Positions 10,860-21,700 of a DNA stretch of 64,000 nucleotides are shown piece by piece. Position 1 is the stretch's first letter. Every line of letters begins with the position of its first letter. The DNA lies in contig NC_018394.1 of assembly GCF_000208865.1 (NCBI RefSeq), positions 4,405,797-4,469,796 of the forward strand, read 5' to 3'. A program made the position numbers and the translations under genes. This DNA comes from Neospora caninum Liverpool. Lineage: Eukaryota; Apicomplexa; Conoidasida; Eucoccidiorida; Sarcocystidae. Below the pieces are notes generated by a model that made no database searches, was not told the DNA's origin, and saw nothing but the letters and a program-made list of their open reading frames with translations.

Positions 10860-12747
10860 GTGAAGGTGGAGAGCAGGTTCTTGTCAGGCTCACGCCGATC
10901 GATGCCAGCGTGGAGGGTTGAGAGGGAAGGGAAGAGGAAACAAAGCAGTCCTGTCAGCCAGGCTCGGCGTTCTGTGAAAAGGCCCAGAGTGCAACGAGTA
11001 CATGTGGGCGGGGCTTGGGGCGACACGAGGCGAGACAGCTGAGAGGGGCGGGCGAGTTAGGTGAAGCCGTTTTCGTAGCTCTCGATCACTCGTCACTTCT
11101 TACAGCGTGGGATGTGAAATGTGGTGAAACGGAGAAAACTTTCGAAGCAATCTCTTCCGAAAGAAAGGGAAGCACAAAGAACAGGACCTCTCTCTCTTGT
11201 GGGGGCCGCGAACGGGAAGGCGAAGCGAGCCTCTTGTGACGCTAAAACTGAGGAGAAGACTTCTTTTGTCGAACACTGTCGCTGCGACATCCTCACGCCG
11301 GCTGCAGACGATTCGAAGAGAAGCTGCTGTTCTACGGAGCAGTTCGAGAAATGCGACGAAACGCGGGTCCAACGGGTTTCACAGTTTTGAAACAACGCGA
11401 AACTGTGATTTTGGAAAAAACAGGGACTCTTCTCGGCGCTCCCCAGACGCCGCTGGCCTCGGCTGTATCGTGCATCTGTCTGATGCCTGTTCCGTCATAG
11501 ATGCTCTTGCTCTCGGATTCGAGAGATTCCACGGAAAACCGTCTCCTTCCACATTTTAAAAAACGGAAAACTCATGCTCAGTGCGCCTCTCTTACTTCAA
11601 AACGCCTCTTCTCGCATCGCTTCCCACGTGGCTTTGCCCCTGTCCCAATTCACGCACGGCAAATACGCCCGTTTGCTACTTGCTCTTGCTCTCTTCCTTC
11701 ACACATATATATATACATATATATACATATATATACCTACTATATATATATATATATAGAAAGAAAAGGAGGTCTACAAACATCTGTTAGATATATGGAC
11801 ACACTCGTATATATATATATATATCCGCGTATATGTTTATACAAATGTGTGTGGATGTGGGCCCTGCAGTTCCTTTCCTATGGAGTATGAGGCCTCTGGC
11901 GAACATCGCCGGGAAACAGAATGACGGGAAACAACCGCGGTGACCTCGTCTCTTTTAACGTGGGAGAGATGGCGAACGCGCCGGCACGTGTGTGTGTGTG
12001 ACTGGAACCAAGGCTGTCAGTGCCCAAAAGAAAAGGGGAGAAAAAACGTCGGAGAAACAAGGAGGGGGCAAGCTGCGTCCCGTCCCTGCATGCGAACGTT
12101 TCACATTCCGGGCGAGCCAGAAGGCAAGAAGACGCACACCTGAACCTGAAATCGGACAAGTCCATTTCCTCCCTTCCCAACTGCCACCATGAGACAAGTC
12201 TTCTCAAAAAACACAGTTCTCCACATAGCTGCATGTACATATGTATACATATATATATATATATATATATATGCATACAGTTGCTTCCTCCTTTCGAACA
12301 GAGCAACTGGAGCAGAGGTATACACGGCACAAGGGGAACTCCGATCCACATCTCTGGTTCTTGACCACCAAAATACATGCCTATATACTTGACTACGCTC
12401 AGATAGAATATGTGTAGTACATGCGTAATTATAAATATGCACTTCACGTGCGCACGCGCGCGTCTCTGTATATCGCGCTCTGGCCCGGTGCTGTTCTCTC
12501 GGACCTGCATGGACTTTACAAGAACTGCCACACGCGTCACAGGAAACTGAACATCCACCTGAGACACGTACCAGCACTCAATCTGCGCTCATCTCTACCT
12601 AACTCTCTATCGCTCCTATTTTAGAATGATCTATCTCTTTCGTTCGAGGTATCCCTCTGAAGACAATACCTCTCTCTCTGTGTACGATTTCCCATATATA
12701 TCCCTATCTCAACCTCTTCAAGGCAGCTTTGAGCCGTATCGTTCTTT
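10860..12747. other. Region between the 9.6-10.9 kb candidates and ARP6, no recognised gene
   Basis: Open frames on both strands are short and lack motifs. TA microsatellites lie at about 11703-11760, 11807-11826 and 12242-12273. The right end probably contains the ARP6 3' UTR, because ARP6 ends at 12748 on the minus strand. Confidence 0.4.
11703..11826. repeat. TA microsatellite cluster
   Basis: Alternating TA runs at 11703-11760 and 11807-11826 are separated by an AAGAAAAGGAGG-type spacer. Confidence 0.85.
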
Positions 12748-15700
12748 TCAGTAGAAGCTCACATCCCCCCCTGCGTGCTTTGCGTTGGGTCGGCAATGCG
12801 CAGTTCCAGCTTCGTTGAATTGTTCGCGCGTCACGGCGTTCAAGTCGAAGAGCGCGCGATCGGCGTAGGAGCAACTCGCGCCTCGCCAGACTGAGAACTG
12901 CGGTTCCACCTCTGTGTAGATGTTCACAGGCCAGTGCTGTCAATTCCGCGAGAAAGCAAAACAAACACAGAAAGACACAGAAAGGCACAGAAAGACAGCA
13001 GATGGCTGCAGCGTGCGAAGCCACGAGACGCAGGCAAATCTGTCGACACCTGCACGGCCCTACAGTCCCTGGAGGGAGAAGGCGGTTGCTGGATCCGAGA
13101 CACCACGCTCGGCGTACGAATGAGGATCGGGTAAAGACGCCGGAGGAGAGAAACACAGAGATAAAGTCGAGGGCGTTAATCAGTGTGTTGAAATGGGCGT
13201 CTTCACGAGTGGCCAAATCGAAACACATCTTGCGTCGTGCACTTTATATGCTCCATCGGCAGTGCAGAAAACATCGAGGGAAACAAACCCAGACCTACCT
13301 CGGGCAGCACAGCGCGCAGCTCTTTCCAGAGACGCTGGCGCAGTCCAGGGAACTGCGAGGAGCCGCCAACGAGAAGAATTTGGTCGCATGCAAACGGCTG
13401 TAGGGCGCGAGGCAAGAGAGCAATCGATCGCTGAACGAGCTCCACGATGCCGCATTCGGAACTGCCGACGTCTGCGCAGAAAGACCGAAAAAGCGGAGCG
13501 TTTGTGACCGCAAAACTGCGGGAAAAAAGCACGCCAGAGGCGCGAAGAGAAGCCAGGAAGACCCGCAGCACGGCGCCTTTCGGCAAAAAGACTCGAGAGA
13601 GGCCTCGCGAACGGCCCTCATCGGCCCTCGACACTTTTTCAGCAAACGGTCACATATCTCCACTCCTGCCTACATCGATAGAATTATCGACATCTTTGTG
13701 AACGTCGACAGAAGAGAGAAAGGAGAGACAAATGAGATCGAAAGCAGAGAGAGGAGAGAAAAATGAGAGAGGAGCGGGAGAGAGGGAAAGCGCTCCGCTG
13801 TTTGACTACATCAACGCAGCCGAAACGATGTACATTTGAGGAGACGTCCGCATGCGGAGTAGGATTCAGAGACGATTATCCAGGCGCTCGACAACCGCCT
13901 GGTTCGATAAACATTCTTTCCGTTCCAGTTCACACCTAACCCGTCTTTTTCGGCGTGGCAGTTGAGCGGAAACATCCAGACGCACCGAACGGGCAACAGC
14001 GCCTCTCACCTGGCGGATGAAAGAGGACCTCAGGGACCGATATTCTCTCCGTGCAGAGGCGCACAGTTTGGCGCTCTTCTTTCGCCGTCCCAGCGCCGCT
14101 CGCAGCCGCGGAAGAAAGCGAAGCGTCTTTCGCCTCCGTCCCCGATGCGGCGAGCGAAGGAGCAGAGGCGACGGAGAGGCTTTCTTCGCTGGGCGGTGAC
14201 TTGAAGAAGGAAAGGATCGCCGCATTCTGAATGCAACAACCCGCGGGGGAGCAAACCGAAAGAAAGGGAGAACAAACGGCTTTCAAACCCCTTTGGACAG
14301 CTCTTTCGACAACACGCTGAGATGAGACGTCCCCCAAAAAATGGGACGGAAAACACTCACGCGATTCGTGTCTCCCCCCGTCGCGGGCCTCCTTCATCTT
14401 TGAACCCCAGTTCTCGCGGCTGCTTTCTCTTGTCTGCCTTCTTGCCTTTGCTCTTTCTCTCTTGGCCTCGGGGTTTCTTGTTCTCTTGCTTGTTCGTTTT
14501 CTTTTGCGTGTACTGCTCGCGCACGGTCTCGAGGTTTTGGGACGTACCGAGGCGCCGGGTCCGTACTCCGGGAGGACGACTTCCTTGAAGAGGTGCGACC
14601 GTTCGATGCACGTCGCGCCTCCGCTCGCCGCTTCTTGTCGAGCTCTCTCCAGTTGCCGGTCGAAGTCGCGAGACACGAAGCAGTTCGTTTCCTTCATCTG
14701 CGGAAGCAAAAGCCACGAGAAAAACGAGGGAAAAACAATTCCACTCGCGCGGAACCCCCTCCCGAAAGAAACGCGAAAAAACGCGTCCACTCCTTAGACA
14801 CAACCCTAAAAAGCAAAAACCGAAACGACCGTGCACTTCACGATTCAAACCCCCAAGGCAACCTAGATCCAAAACGACCATTACATGCAGCTATCAATCT
14901 GTTAATCTATCTACTAATCTAATATATCTATATGCATATCTGTTTACGTTTATATCTATCTATCTATCTAATCTGTATACATATCTACAGGAAGATGTAA
15001 GTGCGTGTATATTTGTGTATGGACTGCCGCTCGGGTGTCGCGTTCTCTTTGTGTATGTTTAGGTCACCGTTTCTTCTCTTTTTTGTTTTCTCGTTGTCTT
15101 CAGCGCCCGTTTCTCACTCGCTGTACAAGGAGTTCGTTCCTCTCGAGGTTGAGGGAGCGGAATCCGCAGAGGTTTTTCAAGACCGTCGTCAGCAAATTGC
15201 CGCCTACGGAGGTGCGGAGCGCCGCGCGCTCGATCGGCTGCAGGTCCATGTATGGAACCACCATGGACCCGCTGAAGCCAATGTCGACGACAAGTCCACA
15301 CAATTTTACCTTGAAAACATTATCCGGACACGCGGAAGCACCGGAAGGCAACGTAGACAGAGATGCGAGAGAGGCAGGTTTCGTCCCCGTCCGTTTCGAG
15401 CCTTCGTCGCGATCGCTCTTTCGTCTCCTGAGCTCTGAAGTCGCAGGTCTTCCCCCGGCGTCTTGGAGAGTCTCGCCTGGTCGTTTCTTCTTTCCCACCA
15501 AACCGGCTTCTCTTGGACTCTCCTCGGCTTCTCTCGCGTCTCCATCTTCTCTCTCGCTAGGCCCAGCACTCGCATGCGTCTCCCCCTCGGCACTCGCGCC
15601 CCGCGAGCCTCTGTACCACCGCACAGCGTCTGGGGCGAAGACCTGTTTCCGCACCTTCTTCGCGGGTGTATGTACACCCGGAAGAGCGTCGAGGCCGAGG

Positions 15701-16233
15701 CTCTCTCTGGCGTCGCGTTCCGTGCCCCAGTTCCCGAGAAAGTCTTCGTCTCTTTCTTCTGCGATTGGGCCGCTGAGGAAAGCGAATGGGACGGCTTGTT
15801 GGGCGGGCACGAAGAGGACTTGTTTGAACTGGAAGTCTTCAAAAAGGACTTCGCTGAGGGCTTGGCGAACGCCTGGAGGCGCGAGGAACGGCTCTGTGAC
15901 GATGACACCGTGGTCGGTGAGTTGCGCCTCCGACAGGTTCATGTACCGCTTGTGCGAGAAGAGAATCTCCCACAGATCTCGCAGCATCTCCAGGTCGGTG
16001 AAGAGCGGCGAAGGAGCAGACGAGGCCGAGGACGACGGCCGCAGGCCAAAGTAGTTCGAGGACAGCAACACATCGTCTCCGTAGAGAAGCATCCCTTGGT
16101 TCTGCCGATCGCGCACTTGCCCCACGCAAGTCGACAGCGTATGGAGAGGCAGCGCCTCCCCCGCGAAGCCGATCTTCAAACACCCAGTACCATTGTCCAA
16201 CACGAGAGCTGGCGACGGCGCAGAGACCGGCAT
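12748..16233 (-). CDS. ARP6: Actin-related protein ARP6 (4 exons)
   Basis: This is a nuclear actin-related protein expected in the SWR1/SRCAP complex that exchanges H2A.Z into chromatin. Exons are 16233-15118, 14697-14010, 13471-13299 and 12936-12748, with all phases consistent (721 residues). The actin phosphate-1 loop is LVLDNGTGCLKIGFAG near residue 10. VIVTEPFLAPPGVRQALSEV and VLFVPAQQAVPF follow, then phosphate-2 LVVDIGFSG near 314 with TSVGGNLLTTVLKNLCGFRS. Exon 2 begins MKETNCFVSRDF, matching the ARP6-specific VKEDVCYVSQDF. Later come VRLCTERISVPEVLFHP, DQILLVGGSSQFPGLR, and the ARP6-type end PQFSVWRGAS. Two disordered insertions (about 153-308, and after VVLPEYGP) make it almost twice the length of human ARP6. 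Exon 2 contains an internal GTGAGT at 14360 that would break phase, so I kept it whole. The 5' leader on the minus strand is nearly pure pyrimidine. Confidence 0.88.
14885..15000. repeat. TCTA/TA-rich simple repeat in ARP6 intron 1
   Basis: ATCTATC tetranucleotide and short TA runs lie in the intron between exons ending at 15118 and starting at 14697. Nothing else is recognised there. Confidence 0.8.
15663..15680. repeat. GGTGTA-type palindrome in ARP6 exon 1
   Basis: Arms CGGGTGTA and TACACCCG flank the centre TG. On the coding strand it reads Gly-Val-His-Thr-Pro inside the large disordered insertion that splits the actin fold. Confidence 0.75.
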
Positions 16234-17234
16234 GCTCGGAAGGGACAAACGACGCAGAGAGGAGACCGAGAAGAAACAAAAAGACAAGAGCAGAAAGAGA
16301 AGAGAAAAGAGAAGAAAGGGAAGAGAAAGAGAAGAGGAAAGAGAACAGGAAAGAGAAAAAAGAGAAAAGAGACAAAAAAGACAGAAGAGGAGAAAAGAAA
16401 GAGAAGAGAGAAGAGGAGAGAAAAGAGAAGAAAGAGAAGAGAGAAGAGGAGAGAAAAGAGGAGAAAAAAAAACTGAAGAAAGACGAAATAGAAGAAAGAG
16501 AAAGAGAGAGGGTGCTAGAACACGACAGAGAGAGACAGAGAGAGGAACAGCGCAGGGAGAGGCGAGAGAAGACCAGGCGACAAACTCGAAGATCGGAACT
16601 TTGTTGAAGCTCCTTGGAAAGCAGAGACGTAGAGAGACGAACGATGTCTCTAGGCTTTTCGTGCGACTTGCAAAGATGTTTCGCCGCCCTTCGAGGTGAG
16701 TAGGCGAAGCCGCGGTTGTGTCTCCCAGCCGGAAAAGGTCCAGCAGCATCGAAGCGAACACGAGACAGGAATCTCAGGAAGAAAAGACGGAGGCGAAGGC
16801 GCTCCTGGCGACCCAAGCAGAAACCCCTTGAAAGTGGAGATCAGATCGAAAGAAAGAGCGAAATTCAAAATCCTTTTGAAGTCACCGACTGGTCTCTGAC
16901 GCGCTCAGCACAAGGGAAAACTATCACGCCCAAAGAGGAAGAACGACAAATATCTAGTTTAGATAAAGCTAGAGATGAAAACAGAGATATCTAAAGATCA
17001 GTGGAGACGGACAAAGATAGATAAAGATATATGGAGATAGGTGTGAGCAGATATATATATGTATATATATATATATATATGTAGATCGATATTACTTTAG
17101 ATAGAATTTGCATAGAGATACAAATAGATACAGCTCTCGATATTGGTTCTGATACAAATAGGTAGAGACAAATGCAGGTATCGAAAGAAACAGATAAATG
17201 GTTATAGAATGAGATAGATCTACGCACACACAGT

Positions 17235-17265
<31 letters not shown>

Positions 17266-18797
17266 AGATGTATGTGTGGCTACAGGTTCACAGAGAGCGA
17301 GGAAGAACGGTCGTTGAGTGACAGGAACAGAGAGGTAGTGACACAGAGAAAAGGGGGATCAGTACACACGCGCAGAGTCAGGAAGAGAGCGACAGTGGTC
17401 CGTAGAGAGCAGAGCTGCGAGGACAAAAAAAAGAACGGCGCTCTGAAGAAGAGAAAAAGAATTCTGGAAGGGAGCTTCTCTCATCGGGCCTCTCTTGCGC
17501 AAACGTTGCGCACTACAGCAGCCTCTGATCGGAGACAGAGAGAGAAAAGCGGCTGCTTGCACCAAGTAGAGAAGGAAACACGCCAACGAGGCTCAAGAAA
17601 AAAACTCCAGAAAAAGCGAAAGTCGGCAGGCTTGTCTCCCGTCCGGACGCATGCAGTTTTCTCAGACGCGAGATCGCGTTCCTTTCTGCATGCAGCCTCT
17701 TGTGCCGGTTCGGACGCTTGCCCGTGTCTCGTTTTCCACTTTTGTTTCCTCTCTCTGAGAACCTCGGGATTGGCGACGCGAAGATTTCAGAGGAGACAGC
17801 TGCGTGTGGGTCAGGGAGGCGTGGAAGTCTTTTGTGTGCGGAGAGATGCCGACGACTCCCACGTCATCTCCTTTTCTGTGGCTTTCTTCGTGTCTCACTT
17901 CTTTCCTCGTCTCTTCTTGCCTCTCTGTCTCTCTCTTTCTTTTTTATCTTTCTCTGAATCGACTGAGGAGGGCGTCGCCCATTGCCTCTTCATTCCTCTT
18001 CACTGTGGTCCTAGAAAAATAGCTGCACGGGGACGAATGCGTCATGACTCCAGACTCGCACCGGTCTTCTCTTTCGCTCTCTCCCTGTCTCTGGGGAGGA
18101 AAAGAGCGAAGCGGATATCTGGAGAACAGGGGCATATCCTGGGTGTCTCCGTGCACGCGCGACGCGATTTGATTCGCTGTGGCGCACCTGTCTCCTAGCG
18201 GCCGTGAGGCCTCAGAATCGTCTCTGGCTCGAGTCGCTCTGTGTTGTTTCTTTTTCTTTAGGACAGCCCTCTACCACGCACTTGACGTATCTGGACGACG
18301 AAAGCGCAGAAGATGCAAACACACATGCGTCCTTGCTTTCTTTTCTGTTTTTCTTCGTGTGCAAAAACGCGCTCCTCCCGCCTTTTTGCTCCCTCGCAGA
18401 AGGAAGGGCGAACAGGGAGGCGTCTTGACGCGACTGTCTTCGATTTCAACGTCTCTCTGCTTCGCGCCTGTTTTTTCCCCAAAGCGTCGGAGACTGCAGA
18501 GGGACACAGAAGAATTCTGCTCGGGGAAACATTTGGAGCCGCATTTGCCGCTTCTGCCTAAAGGAGAGAGACGAAAGAGAGAGACACTCCCGCAGCCGCT
18601 TCGCGGTCTTTAGGTCCTCTTCGCTCCCCATATGTCTCGTTTTTCGCAGTGATATTTTCACATCTACGTATATGTAGATAGAGAGGGGAAAGGAGAAATC
18701 GCGTTGTCTCTCTATTCATATATGTATATGCATGTACGTGTGGATGTTTGTCGGTATAGATCGGTGCTTGCAGATGTAGTCTCGTCTGTTTTTCACC
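16234..18797. other. Shared upstream region of ARP6 (-) and the 18.8 kb gene (+)
   Basis: This is a divergent intergenic region of about 2.5 kb. The first 350 bases next to the ARP6 start (about 16245-16600) are almost entirely purine on the plus strand, so the ARP6 transcript would have a CT-rich leader. TA microsatellites lie at 17051-17082 and 17234-17265. A plus-strand open frame at 17272-18198 is Arg/Ser/Phe-rich without motifs, and I treat it as leader or noise. Confidence 0.5.
17051..17265. repeat. Pair of TA microsatellites
   Basis: Alternating TA runs at 17051-17082 and 17234-17265 are separated by GATA/CAAATAG-like AT-rich sequence, in the divergent promoter region. Confidence 0.85.
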
Positions 18798-21700
18798 ATG
18801 GACATGTCCTCGCTTTCGCTAGGCCAGGGCGGCTGTGGAGAGGGAAACGTGCAGGCCGAGGCGGTTGTCGCAAGGAGAGACCAGAAGACACGACAAGAGA
18901 AGGATCAAAGTGAACTCGAAAACGATAAAGACGAACAGGGAGGGGCGACAGACGGTCTCGCGCCAGCAGCAAGTAGTGCCTCGCTAAGAGCTATGTGTGG
19001 GGAGGCGAACAGGCTTCCTCCCTTGAAGCGGCGGTCTGTGTCTCGGAGGCAGTCTCTGAGAGAACCTGGACGAGCTGAGCACCTTTCGCCTCTTCCTCTT
19101 CCCCGCACAGATGAAGAAACAGCTAAAGGCGTCTGGGCTCTCGCTACACTCATGCTCCGTATGCTGCTGCAGGTATCTCTTCTCCTGCTCTTGGCTCTCG
19201 GATGTTTCCTTCACGCCGTTGCTGCCAAGTGCCCGGCCCTGCGGCGCGCCTGCACGCCGTGGCGAGGCGGGGCGACGAGAACGCGGTCCCGCGTGCATGC
19301 ACTGCTGTCGATCTTTCATCTGAGAAACAGGAGGTCGGAAGAGGAGCTTGGACAAGAGAAGGCAGAGCCGCGGGAGTCGAAGGCTGCTGCGTCCTTGAGA
19401 CGCGGGGAAGAGACGTGTGGTGCCACAAAGACCGAGCCGGAGCCACACTTGCGAGCTGACAAGCTACATGCATTCGTCCTCTTCCGAAGTGACGAACTTC
19501 TTCTTCTCGCGGCTGCAGCAAGTCCCCCGGTTGTCGCGCGGTCTCCCTGGAGGGTGTCGGTGCCTGCTGGGCACGTGTTTTTGCGTTCTGTCGCGGCCTT
19601 GTTTCGCGCTTGCTTGGAGACAGCCTCCGACGGGCCAGCAGACTCCGTGCTCTTCCCTTGCCTCGTCAGCGCCTTCGAGAGCAAAATTCGCTTCCTCACT
19701 ATCTTCGATTCGGCCGGCGTGTGTTGTCGCGAGCAGACCCTCTCTCGCCTCTTCGCTCTCCTGTCTAGTTGGCGCGTCTCCTTCCTCGCTGCGCCGCCTT
19801 CAACCCTTCCGCCTGGACCCGCGTCTCCACATTCGACTCTCCACACGTGTGCCCGTCCTCTCTCTTCTTCCTCTCTTCCCTCTCCGTGTCTATCGTCTCC
19901 GCTCCCTTCTTCTCTTCCTTCTTCTCGTCATTCGTCTTCTCTTCCTTCTTCTCGCCCTCCGTCTTCTCTTCCTTCTTCCCGAGCTGCTGAGCGGGATGCG
20001 CCGACGCCAGCGGCTGTCTCTGCGGCGTCTTCACTTGATTCGCGTTCTTGCTCAGCTCGCTTCTCCCTCTCTGCTTGGAGATGGCGCTCTGCCTCATCGA
20101 CTGGCAAAGGCGGCAGGTGTGGGGATTCGTGCATGCAGGAGGAAGCGAACTCTTTGTGCTGCGCTTGCCCAAAGGAAGGACGAACGCGCAGTCGACCCCG
20201 GCCGCTCTCGCCCTCGCGGCGTCACGCCTCCCTCGTTCCTGACAACCCGCTGTCTCTTTTTCTCGACTCCCCTCAGGCCTCTTCCTCCTTGACTAGCGTG
20301 CCGTCCACAACGGCCTCGTCAGCCTCTCTTTCTTCCTCTCCTTTGCCCCTCTCTTCTGCTCCTTCGATGTCTTCAATCTCTTCCGCTTCCTCCGCCTCTT
20401 CACCGTTGTCTCCCGCCTCTTCTTCCTCTTCCTCTTCCTTCTCTTCGTTCCCAGGGCGATGCAGCGTCTGTCGGCCTTTGCCGGGGCCGCCGTTGCACGC
20501 AGCCGCTGGCCACGCACCTGTGTCTTTTCGTCTCCTTCGAAAGTCTTCAGCGTCGCGAAAGCGTGAGAGCCTTGAGAGCAAGGGAGCGCAGAAGGGGCGA
20601 GAGCCCTCGTGCGGTCTGCCTGTGTCCCCGGAGCAAGACAAAGGCGAAAGAGACAGTGGAGGTGAATCGGGCCCAGACGAATCCGAGGAAGGACAGGACA
20701 TGCTGGTGCGGATTATGTGCGGCTGTTGCGCCCATGAGGACCTCGTTCGGTACTTTGAGGCGACGGGCGTTTCTTCCCCAGCCTGGCCGCCCTGTGGAGA
20801 GCCTTCTGGGCAGCTACTTCCCCAGTCTGTGTCCGTCGACGGCGAGGCGCGAAACGAAGAGCAACGGAAAAGTAGTCTCCCTCAAGACGCCTTGTCTCGC
20901 TCTCCCTCCTTCTCGTCTGTCTCCTTTGTTTCGTGCGCCTCTTCTCGCGCGGATAACCCTGACTCTTTGCCTTCCTCTTCTGTTTCTTCTAAACCCTCTT
21001 CACGTTCTGCTCCTTTCTGTCCTTGCGTTTCTTCGTCGCCTTCCCTCCCCTCAGAACAGTGGAGAGGAGAGAACGAAGATCGAGGGGAAACACGTGCGGC
21101 CAGCAGGCGCACAGGCAGCACAGACAGCAGTTCTGTGGTGATTCGCGAGCGAAGAGATGGAACGCCCTCGGTGTGTATCCGGGCTCGGCTCGTTCGGAGT
21201 CGCCTTGGAGCGGCAGCTCTTCCGGCGGCGGAAGAGAAGAGAGAGACAGGCAGGTCGATTTCGCTTCCTCAATCGGCAGCGAGGCCAATATATGGGCGCA
21301 ACAGATGGGGTGAAGGAGAAGCCGAGACGGCAGAGACGGAGGCAAAGAAGACGGCGAAGGGTAGAGGAGAGACGGGAGGTGTCTCTCTGAACGAGAAGGT
21401 GGACAAAGATGCAGAGAGAGACCAATGGATGCAGAGGATGTGTGGAAGCAGCGTTTCCAGCGCCGCAACGGGGAAGAGCCGATCTCCAGCACGTGCACGC
21501 GACCGCGTTCCATCGCGAACTGTGATTCAACAGCCCGAACTGTACAGACACCTCGCGTGCGGCGGGCCTCTGTTTCCTCCTCCGCTCTGCGTGTTTCTCC
21601 TGGGGCCCTCGACGCAGGATCTCCTGCGTGCCTGCCTCACAGCCGTCAGCAGGCGCCTGGTCCTCGGGGTCTGTCGCCTTCTCGGCTTTGCGGGAGATCC

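Noticed and set aside
14280..14361. Possible ARP6 intron between GTGAGT at 14360 and CAG acceptors at about 14315 or 14225
   Set aside because: The donor is phase 1 and both acceptors are phase 0; the ORF is open throughout, so I kept a continuous exon.
15839..16816. 325-codon minus-strand frame overlapping the ARP6 start
   Set aside because: It is a shadow frame through the CT-rich leader and actin N-terminus; the ARP6 frame has the actin motifs.
17272..18198. 308-codon plus-strand open frame
   Set aside because: It has no domain, is Arg/Ser-rich and lies in a divergent upstream region; I found no splice connection to the gene at 18798.
19110..19360. Possible intron in the 1233-codon gene (CAG/GTATCT to AACAG)
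   Set aside because: The phases do not match and the frame is open across it.
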